NCBI RefSeq assembly: GCF_937873925.1
Contig: NZ_CALNAT010000238.1
Span: forward strand, 1-32,506
Source: an uncultured Proteiniphilum sp.
GTDB taxonomy: Bacteria > Bacteroidota > Bacteroidia > Bacteroidales > Dysgonomonadaceae
Direction: 5' to 3'
DNA: 32,506 bases
The position numbers were made by a program, and so were the translations under genes. Below the pieces are notes generated by a model. It saw only the letters and a list, made by a program, of their open reading frames with translations. It did not search any database and was not told the DNA's origin. Shown here piece by piece: positions 1 through 7,544 of the stretch (positions are counted from its first letter, which is position 1; each line of letters starts with the position of its first letter).

Positions 1-1
1 A

Positions 2-190
2 TACAATGTCCCCGGAAAAGCCGCTTTAACCCTTGAATTCAGGAACAAGGTGCTGCAAAGCAAAGAGGTAGACGTAATCCAATACGGCACCCAGGATGTA
101 CTGGCAAGGAGAATGTTCGATAATGCGAAACAACCGGTCAAAGTATATTTTTATCCGGAACTGGGTGCTATCAGGCAGGTCATTCAGTAA
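2..190 (+). CDS. C-terminal end of a DUF4831-like protein (5' truncated by window edge)
   Basis: An open frame enters from the left edge and runs 62 codons to a TAA stop. The visible residues begin YNVPGKAALTLEF and end ELGAIRQVIQ. From memory, the 'YNVPGK' strand and the closing 'GAIRQI'-type tail resemble the end of DUF4831 proteins, which are conserved in Bacteroidales and of unknown function. There are no membrane segments in the visible part, and it looks like beta-strand material. It lies 102 bp upstream of, and on the same strand as, the DUF3298 lipoprotein. The start and most of the protein lie outside the window, so the family call rests on the tail only. Confidence 0.6.
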   Translation, partial: YNVPGKAALTLEFRNKVLQSKEVDVIQYGTQDVLARRMFDNAKQPVKVYFYPELGAIRQVIQ

Positions 191-292
191 AGATATATGA
201 AGGTGATAATTTGAGTTTAGAACTTATATATAAGAAATGAAGAATAAGTCTTTACTCCTGGCTCTTGCTCTTTAATCTAAAAAATTAATCCT

Positions 293-1147
293 ATGCGAAT
301 CAAAACTAATTTTCCCATCCTTCTCTTTTTAACAGGAGTCGTGATGATCTCGTGTAAAGAGAGAAGAGGAACACAATCGATGAAAATCGAATTCGACAGC
401 ATTGTGGTGGCACAACATATTCCGCTTTTGCAGGAAAACGATACCACCCTGCCTTATGCCGATGTAAATATTTCTTTTACTTACCCTGTGAAATTCCGGG
501 ATAGTGAAAGCCTGACGCGCTTACAACAAATATTCCAGGGTACATTCTTTGGCGACAGCGATTACGATTCCCTGTTTCCGCAGGAGGCAGCGGATCGATA
601 CATCAGGGAATATACAGAGCGATACCAGTCGTTGTCGAACTATTACTACGAAGACAAAGCGCGCATAGAAGGAAAGATGCCCTCGTGGTATTGGTATATT
701 ATGAACACCCGCAATAAAATCCTGTTCCAGAGTGATTCACTATTGAGTTATGCTGTCGAATACAGCGATTACGAAGGCGGCGCACACGGCTCCTATAGGA
801 TCACCTACACCAATATCGACTTGGACGGACTGGTTACCCTATCGGAAGAGGATTTGTTTCTGCCAGGTTATTATAAGCCGCTGACGGAGAAAATTATTGC
901 GCAGTTGATGAAGAATTATGATGCAACTATACCTGATTCACTGCTTATGAGGGGATTCTTCACTCTTGAGGATATTGCCCCCAACAATAACTTCTGGCTC
1001 GACGGAGAAAGTATTCATTACTCTTATAACCAATACGAGATCGCTCCCTATGCTATGGGTGTTATCGACGTAACGGTGCCCTACTCCGAACTATCGGATA
1101 TCTTGCTGCCGGATGGTATTATTTCAAGATATTTTCTGAAAAAATAA
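293..1147 (+). CDS. DUF3298 (RsiV-like) family lipoprotein
   Basis: This 284-residue protein starts with a lipoprotein signal (MRIKTNFPILLFLTGVVMISC); Cys21 is the likely lipidated residue. The mature part has the DUF3298 pattern: an early strand 'DVNISFTYPVKF', a central 'YEGGAHGSYRITYTNIDLDG' block with Gly-Gly-Ala-His, and a C-terminal 'IHYSYNQYEIAPYAMG' strand. In this family the GGAHG region is followed by a segment describing secretion or activation (here 'LSEEDLF'). Gram-positive members include the anti-sigma factor RsiV, which binds lysozyme, but no sigma factor is adjacent here, so that role is not implied. A clear paralogue lies at 26003-26908. It converges with the YceI gene across a hairpin. 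The biological role is unknown; the family call is fairly secure. Confidence 0.8.
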   Translation: MRIKTNFPILLFLTGVVMISCKERRGTQSMKIEFDSIVVAQHIPLLQENDTTLPYADVNISFTYPVKFRDSESLTRLQQIFQGTFFGDSDYDSLFPQEAADRYIREYTERYQSLSNYYYEDKARIEGKMPSWYWYIMNTRNKILFQSDSLLSYAVEYSDYEGGAHGSYRITYTNIDLDGLVTLSEEDLFLPGYYKPLTEKIIAQLMKNYDATIPDSLLMRGFFTLEDIAPNNNFWLDGESIHYSYNQYEIAPYAMGVIDVTVPYSELSDILLPDGIISRYFLKK

Positions 1148-1166
1148 GAAAAAGGTCAAATTAAAA

Positions 1167-1205
1167 AACAGAGATCTGAAGGCGCGGTAGCGGCAGATCT
1201 CTGTT
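1167..1205 (-). terminator. Perfect 12-bp hairpin between convergent genes; terminator mainly for the yceI-like gene
   Basis: AACAGAGATCTG (1167-1178) is exactly complementary to CAGATCTCTGTT (1194-1205), with a 15-base loop. Read leftward (minus strand), the stem is followed by TTTTAATTTG, a U-rich tail fitting an intrinsic terminator for the YceI gene. Read rightward it is followed by AGAGACTAATTG, which is a weaker tail, so termination of the DUF3298 gene is less certain. Confidence 0.75.
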
Positions 1206-1210
1206 AGAGA

Positions 1211-1780
1211 CTAATTGTTTTTAAATTCCAGGAAAAGGGTAATAAAGACATCTTTTCCAACACCCAGTCCTTCAGGGTCGTAGGCTATGTTGTAATCCAG
1301 GCGGTTGATCTTGTTTTTAGCGATAAACCCCACTACTTCCGATCCGTCCTTCCCCTTCACCACACCTCCATATACCACATCAAACGTTACATCTTTGGTA
1401 ACATCCTTGATCTGTAACTTACCATGTAACTTGTACTTGTCATTTTCCACTTTCTCTATTCCCGTACTCTCGAACGACATGGTCGGAAACCGTTTCACCT
1501 CAAAAAAATCGGCGCTCCGTAGATGGTCGTCACGCATTTGTACGCTGGTATGGATGCTTTCCACATTTACATTGAAAAAGACCCTTGCCGATTCCAGGCT
1601 GCCGGGACTACCGATGATGGCGCCGTCGAATTTTTCAAACCGGCCCTGTACAAACGTGATCCCGTTATGCTTCACCTTAAAATTCACCGAAGCGTGCGCC
1701 GGATCCACTTTATAATTGGATTGCGCCATTAAACCGAAACAAGCGGTAAAAACGATTAAAAAAAGTGTTATTCTCTTCAT
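1211..1780 (-). CDS. YceI family exported protein
   Basis: This 189-residue protein has a Sec signal peptide (MKRITLFLIVFTACFGLMAQ) and is probably cleaved just after Ala-Gln, giving a periplasmic protein. The mature start 'SNYKVDPAHASVNFKVKHNG' is the hallmark of the YceI/lipid-binding lipocalin-like fold, and 'MRDDHLRSADFFEVKRFPTMSFES' is its most conserved central block. Members bind isoprenoid-type lipids in structures (the TT1927b/polyisoprenoid-binding family), and E. coli YceI is induced by high pH and osmotic stress. Length is normal for the family. It stands alone, reading left, and converges with the DUF3298 lipoprotein. The actual ligand cannot be deduced. Confidence 0.93.
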   Translation of the reverse strand: MKRITLFLIVFTACFGLMAQSNYKVDPAHASVNFKVKHNGITFVQGRFEKFDGAIIGSPGSLESARVFFNVNVESIHTSVQMRDDHLRSADFFEVKRFPTMSFESTGIEKVENDKYKLHGKLQIKDVTKDVTFDVVYGGVVKGKDGSEVVGFIAKNKINRLDYNIAYDPEGLGVGKDVFITLFLEFKNN

Positions 1781-2046
1781 ACAGTTAATTTGTTATAGTA
1801 AAATACCAAAATATAAGCACCACGAGCCCACAAATTAAAAATTTCAATTAATAACTGGACCATTGGCACCTTATCTCATTGGCATATTAAATTAACATTC
1901 GGAAAGCAGCGATTGTTCAATCCTCTTCCTCATTGTACCGTATATTCATTAAAGCCAGGCTATTTCTTTTCAAAAAGAAAGCAGGCAAACTTACTCTCTG
2001 CTCATCCGGCTTAACGAAATAGTAGGCAGAATTGATGAAAAAGCAG

Positions 2047-2054
2047 TATCTTTG
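2047..2054 (+). promoter_or_regulatory. Bacteroidetes -7 element (TATCTTTG) for sufB
   Basis: TATCTTTG matches TAnnTTTG exactly. No good -33 TTTG lies 19-21 bases upstream, so this rests on the -7 element only. It would give a leader of about 90 bases that contains the GC hairpin at 2088-2108. Confidence 0.5.
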
Positions 2055-2087
2055 TACAACAAAAGCAACGGATTGGTTGTTACTAAA

Positions 2088-2108
2088 GCCGGAGGCTTTG
2101 CCTCCGGC
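2088..2108 (+). repeat. Perfect 9-bp GC hairpin in the sufB leader
   Basis: GCCGGAGGC (2088-2096), loop TTT, GCCTCCGGC (2100-2108). It is followed by GGCC-AAC-GGCC (2125-2135), a second, weaker palindrome. It sits 43 bases before the sufB start codon and is not followed by a T-run, so it is not a normal terminator. It could be a leader structure affecting sufB expression or a copy of a dispersed genomic repeat. Confidence 0.7.
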
Positions 2109-2151
2109 AGAAACATGTCACAATGGCCAACGGCCTTGAAATACAAGAATT

Positions 2152-3603
2152 ATGCAAGAATTAGATCAAGATCAAATATTAAACGACTTAACCACTCAGG
2201 ATTACAAATTCGGCTTCACGACCGATGTGGAGACTGAAGTCATTGAGAAAGGGTTAAACGAGGATGTCATCCGGTTGATTTCGGCGAAAAAGGGAGAACC
2301 CGAGTGGTTGCTCGAATTCCGGTTAAAAGCCTATCGCCACTGGTTAACGATGGAAATGCCGGATTGGGCGCATCTGAAGATTCCTGAGATCGATTATCAG
2401 GAGATCATCTATTATGCCGATCCTACAAAAAAGAAAAGTCCGAAAAGCCTGGACGAGGTGGATCCGGAATTGTTGAAGACATTTGAGCGTTTGGGGATCC
2501 CTCTTGAAGAACAGAAGCAACTGACGGGGGTTGCGGTAGACGCCGTGATGGACAGCGTCTCCATCAAAACGACCTTCAAAGAGGTGCTCGCCGAAAAAGG
2601 GATTATCTTCTGTTCTTTCAGTGAAGCGGTGAGACATCATCCCGATCTGGTAAAAAAATACCTAGGAACAGTCGTTCCCTATAAGGATAATTATTATGCA
2701 GCATTGAACTCGGCGGTATTCAGCGACGGTTCATTCGTATATATCCCGGAAGGGGTGCGCTGCCCGATGGAACTTTCTACTTACTTCCGTATCAACACGG
2801 CCAACACCGGCCAGTTTGAACGTACGCTCATCATAGGTGACAACAATTCTTATGTGAGTTATCTCGAGGGATGCACTGCTCCCATGCGCGACGAGAACCA
2901 GTTGCATGCGGCCATCGTGGAGATCATCGCCCTCGATCATGCCGAAGTGAAATACTCTACCGTACAGAACTGGTATCCGGGAGATAAAAACGGCAAGGGC
3001 GGCGTATATAACTTCGTGACTAAACGAGGCATCTGTAAAGGGGTTCACTCCAAGATCTCCTGGACACAGGTAGAAACCGGCTCGGCTATCACATGGAAAT
3101 ACCCTTCCTGTATTCTGGCAGGCGATAACTCTGTGGGAGAGTTTTATTCGGTAGCGGTCACCAACAATTTTCAACAGGCCGACACCGGCACCAAGATGAT
3201 CCATATAGGAAAGAATACCCGCAGCCGTATCGTCTCCAAAGGAATCTCCGCAGGTAATAGCCAAAACAGTTACCGGGGTCTGGTGAAGGTGACCCAGAAA
3301 GCGGAAAACGCGCGTAACCACTCGCAATGCGACAGTTTGTTGCTAACCGACCATTGCGGGGCACACACCTTCCCCTACACCGATATTCAGAATCCTACGG
3401 CAATACTTGAACATGAGGCTACAACCTCCAAGATCAGTGAAGACCAGATCTTCTACTGCAACCAGCGCGGACTGGGAGAAGAGGAAGCCATCGGACTGAT
3501 CGTGAACGGATACGTAAAGGAAGTAGTGAATAAACTGCCGATGGAATTTGCCGTAGAGGCGCAAAAATTGCTTCAGATCAGCCTGGAAGGAAGCGTGGGA
3601 TAA
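2152..3603 (+). CDS. sufB: Fe-S cluster assembly scaffold SufB
   Basis: This 483-residue protein is the SufB scaffold of the SUF system, which with SufC (ATPase) and SufD builds iron-sulfur clusters in the cytoplasm. It is recognised across its length: the N-terminal 'EPEWLLEFRLKAYRHWL' block, 'LNSAVFSDGSFVYIPEGVRCPMELSTYFRIN', 'YLEGCTAP', and the beta-helix core ending 'NHSQCDSLLLTDHCGAHTFPY' with the conserved Cys and 'ATTSKISEDQIFYC'. Length is normal (E. coli 495). The start follows an AT-rich leader and gives the usual N-terminus. The unusual point is context: the next gene is ung on the other strand 26 bp away, so sufC, sufD and sufS do not follow as they usually do. Only function by homology is claimed. 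Confidence 0.97.
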   Translation: MQELDQDQILNDLTTQDYKFGFTTDVETEVIEKGLNEDVIRLISAKKGEPEWLLEFRLKAYRHWLTMEMPDWAHLKIPEIDYQEIIYYADPTKKKSPKSLDEVDPELLKTFERLGIPLEEQKQLTGVAVDAVMDSVSIKTTFKEVLAEKGIIFCSFSEAVRHHPDLVKKYLGTVVPYKDNYYAALNSAVFSDGSFVYIPEGVRCPMELSTYFRINTANTGQFERTLIIGDNNSYVSYLEGCTAPMRDENQLHAAIVEIIALDHAEVKYSTVQNWYPGDKNGKGGVYNFVTKRGICKGVHSKISWTQVETGSAITWKYPSCILAGDNSVGEFYSVAVTNNFQQADTGTKMIHIGKNTRSRIVSKGISAGNSQNSYRGLVKVTQKAENARNHSQCDSLLLTDHCGAHTFPYTDIQNPTAILEHEATTSKISEDQIFYCNQRGLGEEEAIGLIVNGYVKEVVNKLPMEFAVEAQKLLQISLEGSVG

Positions 3604-3629
3604 CTTTGGTTCTTTCCGATCCTATCCCC

Positions 3630-4292
3630 CTACCAATTGATCGGCTCCCTGTGGTGAGCTGAGAGGTATTCGTTGGCTCTGCTAAAATGCCTGCTCCCAA
3701 AGAATCCTCTGTGGGCAGATAATGGCGAAGGATGTGGTGATTTAAGAACAAGGTGCCTGTTCGCATCAATGGTTTCCCCTTTTCGCTGAGCATAGGCGCC
3801 CCAAAGAATAAAAACCAGATGCTCGCGCTCTTCGGCGAGACGCCTGATGGCCGCATCGGTAAACTCTTCCCACCCTTTTCCCTGGTGTGAGCCGGCACGA
3901 TGCGCCTGCACCGTCAGGGTGGCATTCAGCAGGAGCACTCCCTGCTCCGCCCAGCGTGTCAGATTTCCCGAACGGGGCGCAGGTATCCCAAGATCATCCT
4001 CTATCTCCTTATAGATATTAACCAATGAGGGCGGTAGCTGTACCCCGTCATTCACCGAAAAGCATAATCCGTGCGCCTGCCCCGGTTCATGATAGGGATC
4101 CTGTCCCACTATCACCACTTTCACTTTATCGAAAGGGCAACGGTCAAATGCATTAAAAATCAGTTTGGCCGGTGGATAGATGGTCCTGGCGGCATACTCT
4201 TTCCGTACGAAATCGGTCAATATCCTGAAATAAGGCTTTTCAAATTCTTGCTGCAGATGTACCTTCCAGCTTTCCTCTATTTTTATGTCCAT
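3630..4292 (-). CDS. ung: Uracil-DNA glycosylase, family 1
   Basis: This cytoplasmic enzyme removes uracil from DNA as the first step of base-excision repair. The 220-residue protein has the water-activating loop 'GQDPYHEPGQAHGLCFSV' with catalytic Asp65 in GQDPYH (63-68), the uracil-binding 'LLLNATLTV' with Asn123, and the minor-groove loop 'HPSPLSAHRGFFGS' with His187. Length matches family 1 enzymes. It lies about 100 bp downstream of asnA on the same strand and may be cotranscribed with it or use a weak promoter in the gap (TACTTTAG reading left near 4333). It converges with sufB. Confidence 0.98.
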   Translation of the reverse strand: MDIKIEESWKVHLQQEFEKPYFRILTDFVRKEYAARTIYPPAKLIFNAFDRCPFDKVKVVIVGQDPYHEPGQAHGLCFSVNDGVQLPPSLVNIYKEIEDDLGIPAPRSGNLTRWAEQGVLLLNATLTVQAHRAGSHQGKGWEEFTDAAIRRLAEEREHLVFILWGAYAQRKGETIDANRHLVLKSPHPSPLSAHRGFFGSRHFSRANEYLSAHHREPINW

Positions 4293-4394
4293 ACTTTATT
4301 TGTATAAATGAAACCTCTAAAGTACAAAAAAAATTAAAAGTAAAAAAGAGAAAAGTGTCCGCAGTCCAATGAGAAAAAATTATCCGGAATGTCG

Positions 4395-5432
4395 TCAAAT
4401 GAGAAAAACACCCTGTCTCCTGGCTTCATCCTTCATTTCATGCGGCCAGAGACTGGCCTGAATCTCCCCGATATGTGCTTTGCGGAGATAATACATACAG
4501 AGTCGCGATTGTCCGATCCCGCCGCCGATGGAGAGCGGCAATTCTCCACTCATCAATCGTTGATGAAAATAGAGGGATAGCCGGTCTCCCTTGCCGCATA
4601 GCTCCAGTTGCCGCTTCAAGGCTGCCGGATCTACCCGGATACCCATGGAGGACAGTTCCACCGACTTCTTCAAAACCGGATTCCAGACCAGCAGATCGCC
4701 GTTCAGCCCCAGATAGCCGTCTGCATTCGGCGTACTCCAATCATCATAATCAGGAGCACGCCCGTCATGCGGTTCCCCATCGGACAACGGCGCACCTATC
4801 CCTATCACAAAAACAGCGCCGTACTCCTGTGTCACCACATCTTCTCTCTGTTTCACATCCATACGGGGGTATTTCTGTAACAGCTCTTCGGAATGGATAA
4901 ATGATATTTCGCAGGGAAGTTGGGGCTTAATAGCAGGGAAGAGCTCATAGACAAGGTATTCGGTACGGAGCATAGCTGCATAGATCCGTCGGACAACTTG
5001 TTTCAGGAACTCTATCGTCCGGTCTTTCTCCCTGATGACCAACTCCCAATCCCATTGATCCACATAGAGCGAATGAAGGTTGTCCAGCTCTTCATCGGCA
5101 CGGATAGCATTCATGTCGGTGTAGATGCCGAATCCCTCCTCTATCTCGTAATCGGCAAGCGTCAGCCGTTTCCATTTGGCCAGCGAGTGCACTATCTCCG
5201 CATTCCGGTCACCCATATCCTTGATAGGGAACCGCACCGGCCGCTCTACGCCGTTAAGGTCGTCATTAATACCTGTTCCGCTCTCCACAAAGAGAGGCGC
5301 GGTGACACGGCGGAGGCGCAACTCCGAAGAGAGATTGGCCTGAAAAAAGTCTTTGATACTCTTAATTCCCAGTTCCGTCTGCTTCAGGTTCAGAAGCGGC
5401 GTGTAACCGGCAGGGATCTGCAGTTTTGACAT
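4395..5432 (-). CDS. asnA: Aspartate-ammonia ligase (asparagine synthetase A)
   Basis: This enzyme makes asparagine from aspartate, ammonia and ATP (forming AMP and PPi); it is related to class II aminoacyl-tRNA synthetases. Diagnostic blocks are 'LSSELRLRRVTAPLFVESGTGINDDLNGVERPV' near the N-terminus, 'HSLAKWKRLTLADYEI', and the class II motif near the end, 'LSIGGGIGQSRLCMYYL'. I chose the ATG at 5432-5430 (MSKLQIPAGYTPLL), giving 345 residues, because this is where relatives begin. An in-frame ATG at 5474 would add 14 Lys/Arg/Asp-rich residues. A full-consensus promoter lies just upstream. It needs free ammonia rather than glutamine, unlike AsnB. Confidence 0.97.
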   Translation of the reverse strand: MSKLQIPAGYTPLLNLKQTELGIKSIKDFFQANLSSELRLRRVTAPLFVESGTGINDDLNGVERPVRFPIKDMGDRNAEIVHSLAKWKRLTLADYEIEEGFGIYTDMNAIRADEELDNLHSLYVDQWDWELVIREKDRTIEFLKQVVRRIYAAMLRTEYLVYELFPAIKPQLPCEISFIHSEELLQKYPRMDVKQREDVVTQEYGAVFVIGIGAPLSDGEPHDGRAPDYDDWSTPNADGYLGLNGDLLVWNPVLKKSVELSSMGIRVDPAALKRQLELCGKGDRLSLYFHQRLMSGELPLSIGGGIGQSRLCMYYLRKAHIGEIQASLWPHEMKDEARRQGVFLI

Positions 5433-5496
5433 ATCTCTTTTGTATGATTTATTGAACTTTTTGTCGGTTTTCATCTAAATACCGATTTTGAACCTA

Positions 5497-5527
5497 CAAA
5501 GGTAGGATTTTTATTCATTTTGTCAAA
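5497..5527 (-). promoter_or_regulatory. Full Bacteroidetes-type promoter for asnA
   Basis: On the minus strand, TTTG (5527-5524), a 19-base spacer, then TACCTTTG (5504-5497): an exact match to TTTG-N19-21-TAnnTTTG. The predicted transcript starts near 5490, leaving a leader of about 58 bases to the ATG at 5432, or about 16 bases to the ATG at 5474. Confidence 0.75.
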
Positions 5528-5597
5528 TAAAAACCGGCAGAAAACAGCATTATGACAGATTTAAGGTGAAAATAAAAACAATTATTACAGAAATTAT

Positions 5598-6512
5598 CTA
5601 CTTGACAATCATTTTCCCTACCAGATCATTCACGGAAGCGAGATGATGCCGGTCCAGATAATCGTTGATACCATCCACAATTTTCACCGAGGCCGCCGGA
5701 TCGATAAAGTTGTAAGTACCTACCTGTACCGCCGTAGCGCCCGCCAGGATGAACTCTATAGCATCCTGCCAGTTACAGATCCCTCCCATTCCGATAAGGG
5801 GGATTTTCACTGAATGGAATACTTCCCATACCATACGTATGGCAATCGGCTTGATACAGGGGCCTGAGAGTCCGCCGGTAATAGTGGAAAGCTTCGGTGT
5901 CCTGCTCTCCACATCGATGGCCATTCCCAGGAATGTATTGACAAGAGATACGGCATCTGCTCCCTCGTCTTCTACGGCCCGGGCAATTTCAGTGATATCG
6001 GTCACATTGGGGGATAATTTCACGATCAGTGTTTTGGGGAAGGCTTTTCGCACTTCCCTGGTAACCTGTGCTGCCGATTGGCAGGAAGTACCGAATGCCA
6101 TCCCGCCCTCTTTCACGTTGGGGCAGGAAATGTTCAGCTCTATGGCCGGCATTTTGTCAAGATCCGCCAGCTTCTCTGCGCAGGCCACATAATCTTCGAC
6201 GGTAGAACCCGATACGTTCACTATCATATGGGTGTCGTATTCCTTAATGACCGGATAAAGATGCTCCACGAAATAGTTTACCCCTTTGTTCTGCAGGCCT
6301 ACCGAATTGAGCATGCCCGAAGGCGTTTCGGCCATCCTGGGGTAATTGTTCCCCTGACGCGGTTCCAGAGTAGTCCCTTTCACAAAGATTCCCCCCAGGC
6401 GTCCTAAATCGATAAAATCGGTATATTCCGTCCCGTATCCGAATGTGCCCGAAGCGGTCATCACCGGGTTCTTCAGTTTCAGATTTCCTATATGTACTTC
6501 TAATCGAGCCAT
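5598..6512 (-). CDS. pyrD: Dihydroorotate dehydrogenase B (NAD+), catalytic subunit
   Basis: This enzyme oxidises dihydroorotate to orotate in pyrimidine synthesis. It is the class 1B catalytic subunit carrying FMN, working with PyrK. The 304-residue protein shows 'NPVMTASGTFGYG' (FMN/substrate region), 'NSVGLQNKGV', the active-site loop 'ELNISCPNVKEGGMAFG' with catalytic Cys130 as expected for class 1 enzymes, and the phosphate-binding end 'PLIGMGGICNWQDAIEFILAGA'. Its start overlaps the end of pyrK by 13 bp, so the two subunits are translationally coupled. Length is typical. No terminator hairpin is visible after its stop; the asnA promoter lies in the following gap. Confidence 0.98.
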   Translation of the reverse strand: MARLEVHIGNLKLKNPVMTASGTFGYGTEYTDFIDLGRLGGIFVKGTTLEPRQGNNYPRMAETPSGMLNSVGLQNKGVNYFVEHLYPVIKEYDTHMIVNVSGSTVEDYVACAEKLADLDKMPAIELNISCPNVKEGGMAFGTSCQSAAQVTREVRKAFPKTLIVKLSPNVTDITEIARAVEDEGADAVSLVNTFLGMAIDVESRTPKLSTITGGLSGPCIKPIAIRMVWEVFHSVKIPLIGMGGICNWQDAIEFILAGATAVQVGTYNFIDPAASVKIVDGINDYLDRHHLASVNDLVGKMIVK

Positions 6513-7273
6513 GTGAGTTGATTGATGTTAAAAACAGGTCCTTCGGTACAGGCACAGACATTCCCTCTGATTGTTTTTTCAATACAGCAGAGGCAGGCGC
6601 CGAAACCGCATGCCATCAGGTTTTCGAGTGAAGCCTCGCATTCAATTCCATGATCGCGGGCATATTTTGCTACGGCCAGCATCATCGGTTTCGGGCCGCA
6701 GGTGTAAATAAAATCATATTTTTTTTCTTTGAGCACGGAGTGATGGGTTACAAACCCTTTCTCGCCCAACGAACCGTCTTCGGTAGTGCAATAGAGCGTT
6801 CCGTACCGTTCAAAATCGGCCCGTTGCAGGATATCTTTTCCGGAGCGTCCCCCCAGCAGGAATTCGGATTCCATACCGTTCTGTTTTATTTTCTTACCGA
6901 GGAAAAGCAACGGGGCAGTTCCTACTCCTCCGCCGATAAGCAGAAATTTTCCCTTTCTGTCGGGTAGGGAAAATGAGTTTCCCAAAGGGTAGATCAGATT
7001 CATAGTCCCGCCTGCCGGGAGGCCGCATATCTTCTCCGTACCTTCCCCTATTCTTTGGATCAGAAGCCAGAGCTCATTCTTCTCGCGGTCGACAAAATTG
7101 ACGGATATGGGTCTTCTTAAAAAAACATGGGGTGAATTATCGACCAGGATCTGCACAAATTGTCCGGGACGTATCTCCGGCAATACTTCGCTGTTTGCGG
7201 GCGCCACCTTTATAAGATGATTCTGATCGTTCAGTGCTTCGTTGGAGCGGACGGTGAAATCGAGTACTTGCAT
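6500..7273 (-). CDS. pyrK: Dihydroorotate dehydrogenase B, FAD/[2Fe-2S] electron-transfer subunit
   Basis: PyrK passes electrons from PyrD's FMN through a [2Fe-2S] cluster and FAD to NAD+. The 257-residue protein has the FAD motif 'FLRRPISV' (51-58), the nucleotide-binding 'LLIGGGVGTAPLLFL' (111-125), 'YTCGPKPMM' (190-198), and a C-terminal cluster-binding pattern with Cys222, Cys227, Cys230 and Cys240/242 ('ACGFGACLCC', then 'VCACTEGPVF'). These features match ferredoxin reductase-type PyrK proteins of normal length. It is first in the pyrK-pyrD pair. A 7-bp inverted repeat (TACTGTA/TACAGTA, 7296-7316) lies 23-43 bases upstream of its ATG and could be a regulatory site. Confidence 0.97.
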   Translation of the reverse strand: MQVLDFTVRSNEALNDQNHLIKVAPANSEVLPEIRPGQFVQILVDNSPHVFLRRPISVNFVDREKNELWLLIQRIGEGTEKICGLPAGGTMNLIYPLGNSFSLPDRKGKFLLIGGGVGTAPLLFLGKKIKQNGMESEFLLGGRSGKDILQRADFERYGTLYCTTEDGSLGEKGFVTHHSVLKEKKYDFIYTCGPKPMMLAVAKYARDHGIECEASLENLMACGFGACLCCIEKTIRGNVCACTEGPVFNINQLTWLD

Positions 7274-7295
7274 GTAAATTGTTTAATCCTTTCCC

Positions 7296-7316
7296 TACTG
7301 TATAAAACTTACAGTA
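7296..7316. promoter_or_regulatory. Inverted repeat upstream of pyrK
   Basis: TACTGTA (7296-7302), 7-base spacer TAAAACT, TACAGTA (7310-7316): a perfect dyad just upstream of pyrK. A weak -7-like TAAGTTTT on the minus strand (7312-7305) lies inside it. This could be an operator or only a small hairpin in the leader. Confidence 0.35.
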
Positions 7317-7463
7317 ATCCTTTCTGTTGATATGACGGATCCGGACACCCGTTTTTATCGGGACCGCATTTTTTATAGAATACAAAAATACATCTTAATT
7401 TTTATTCCGGCAATGAACAGAGGTAAATTGGCCGATAGAAAAAGTAAAGGGGAAACTGTGAAC

Positions 7464-7501
7464 TGACCCCCAAAAGTTTTTTGTCTAACTTTTGGGGGTC
7501 A
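7464..7501. repeat. 15-bp perfect inverted repeat between the methyltransferase and pyrK
   Basis: TGACCCCCAAAAGTT (7464-7478) is exactly complementary to AACTTTTGGGGGTCA (7487-7501), with an 8-base loop TTTTGTCT. It lies downstream of the methyltransferase gene on the minus strand. No U-run follows on either side, which is unlike a standard terminator, although it may still act as one. The TGA...TCA ends would also fit the termini of a very small mobile-element relic; no flanking target duplication is seen. Confidence 0.8.
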
Positions 7502-7544
7502 CTACACTTTTGCTCCCTCTCTTTTTGGTATCCGTACAAACGGA

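Larger units (their letters stand above)
1781..2151. other. 371-bp divergent intergenic region between yceI-like gene and sufB
   Basis: No gene is seen. The left half is AT-rich, with no clean promoter for the YceI gene; the nearest match is TATATTTTG reading left at about 1815-1807. At about 1963-1981 there is a short A/T inverted repeat (TTTCTTTT-CA-AAAAGAAA). The right end holds a TATCTTTG element (2047-2054) and a strong GC hairpin (2088-2108), described separately. A short open frame at 2052-2237 runs across the hairpin and into sufB and is probably not a gene. Confidence 0.6.

Noticed and set aside
2052..2237. 61-codon open frame overlapping the sufB start
   Set aside because: It spans the GC hairpin and runs antiphase into sufB; residues 1-30 have no likeness to a known protein, and the frame is probably incidental.
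2731..3327. 198-codon leftward ORF within sufB
   Set aside because: Antisense shadow of sufB.
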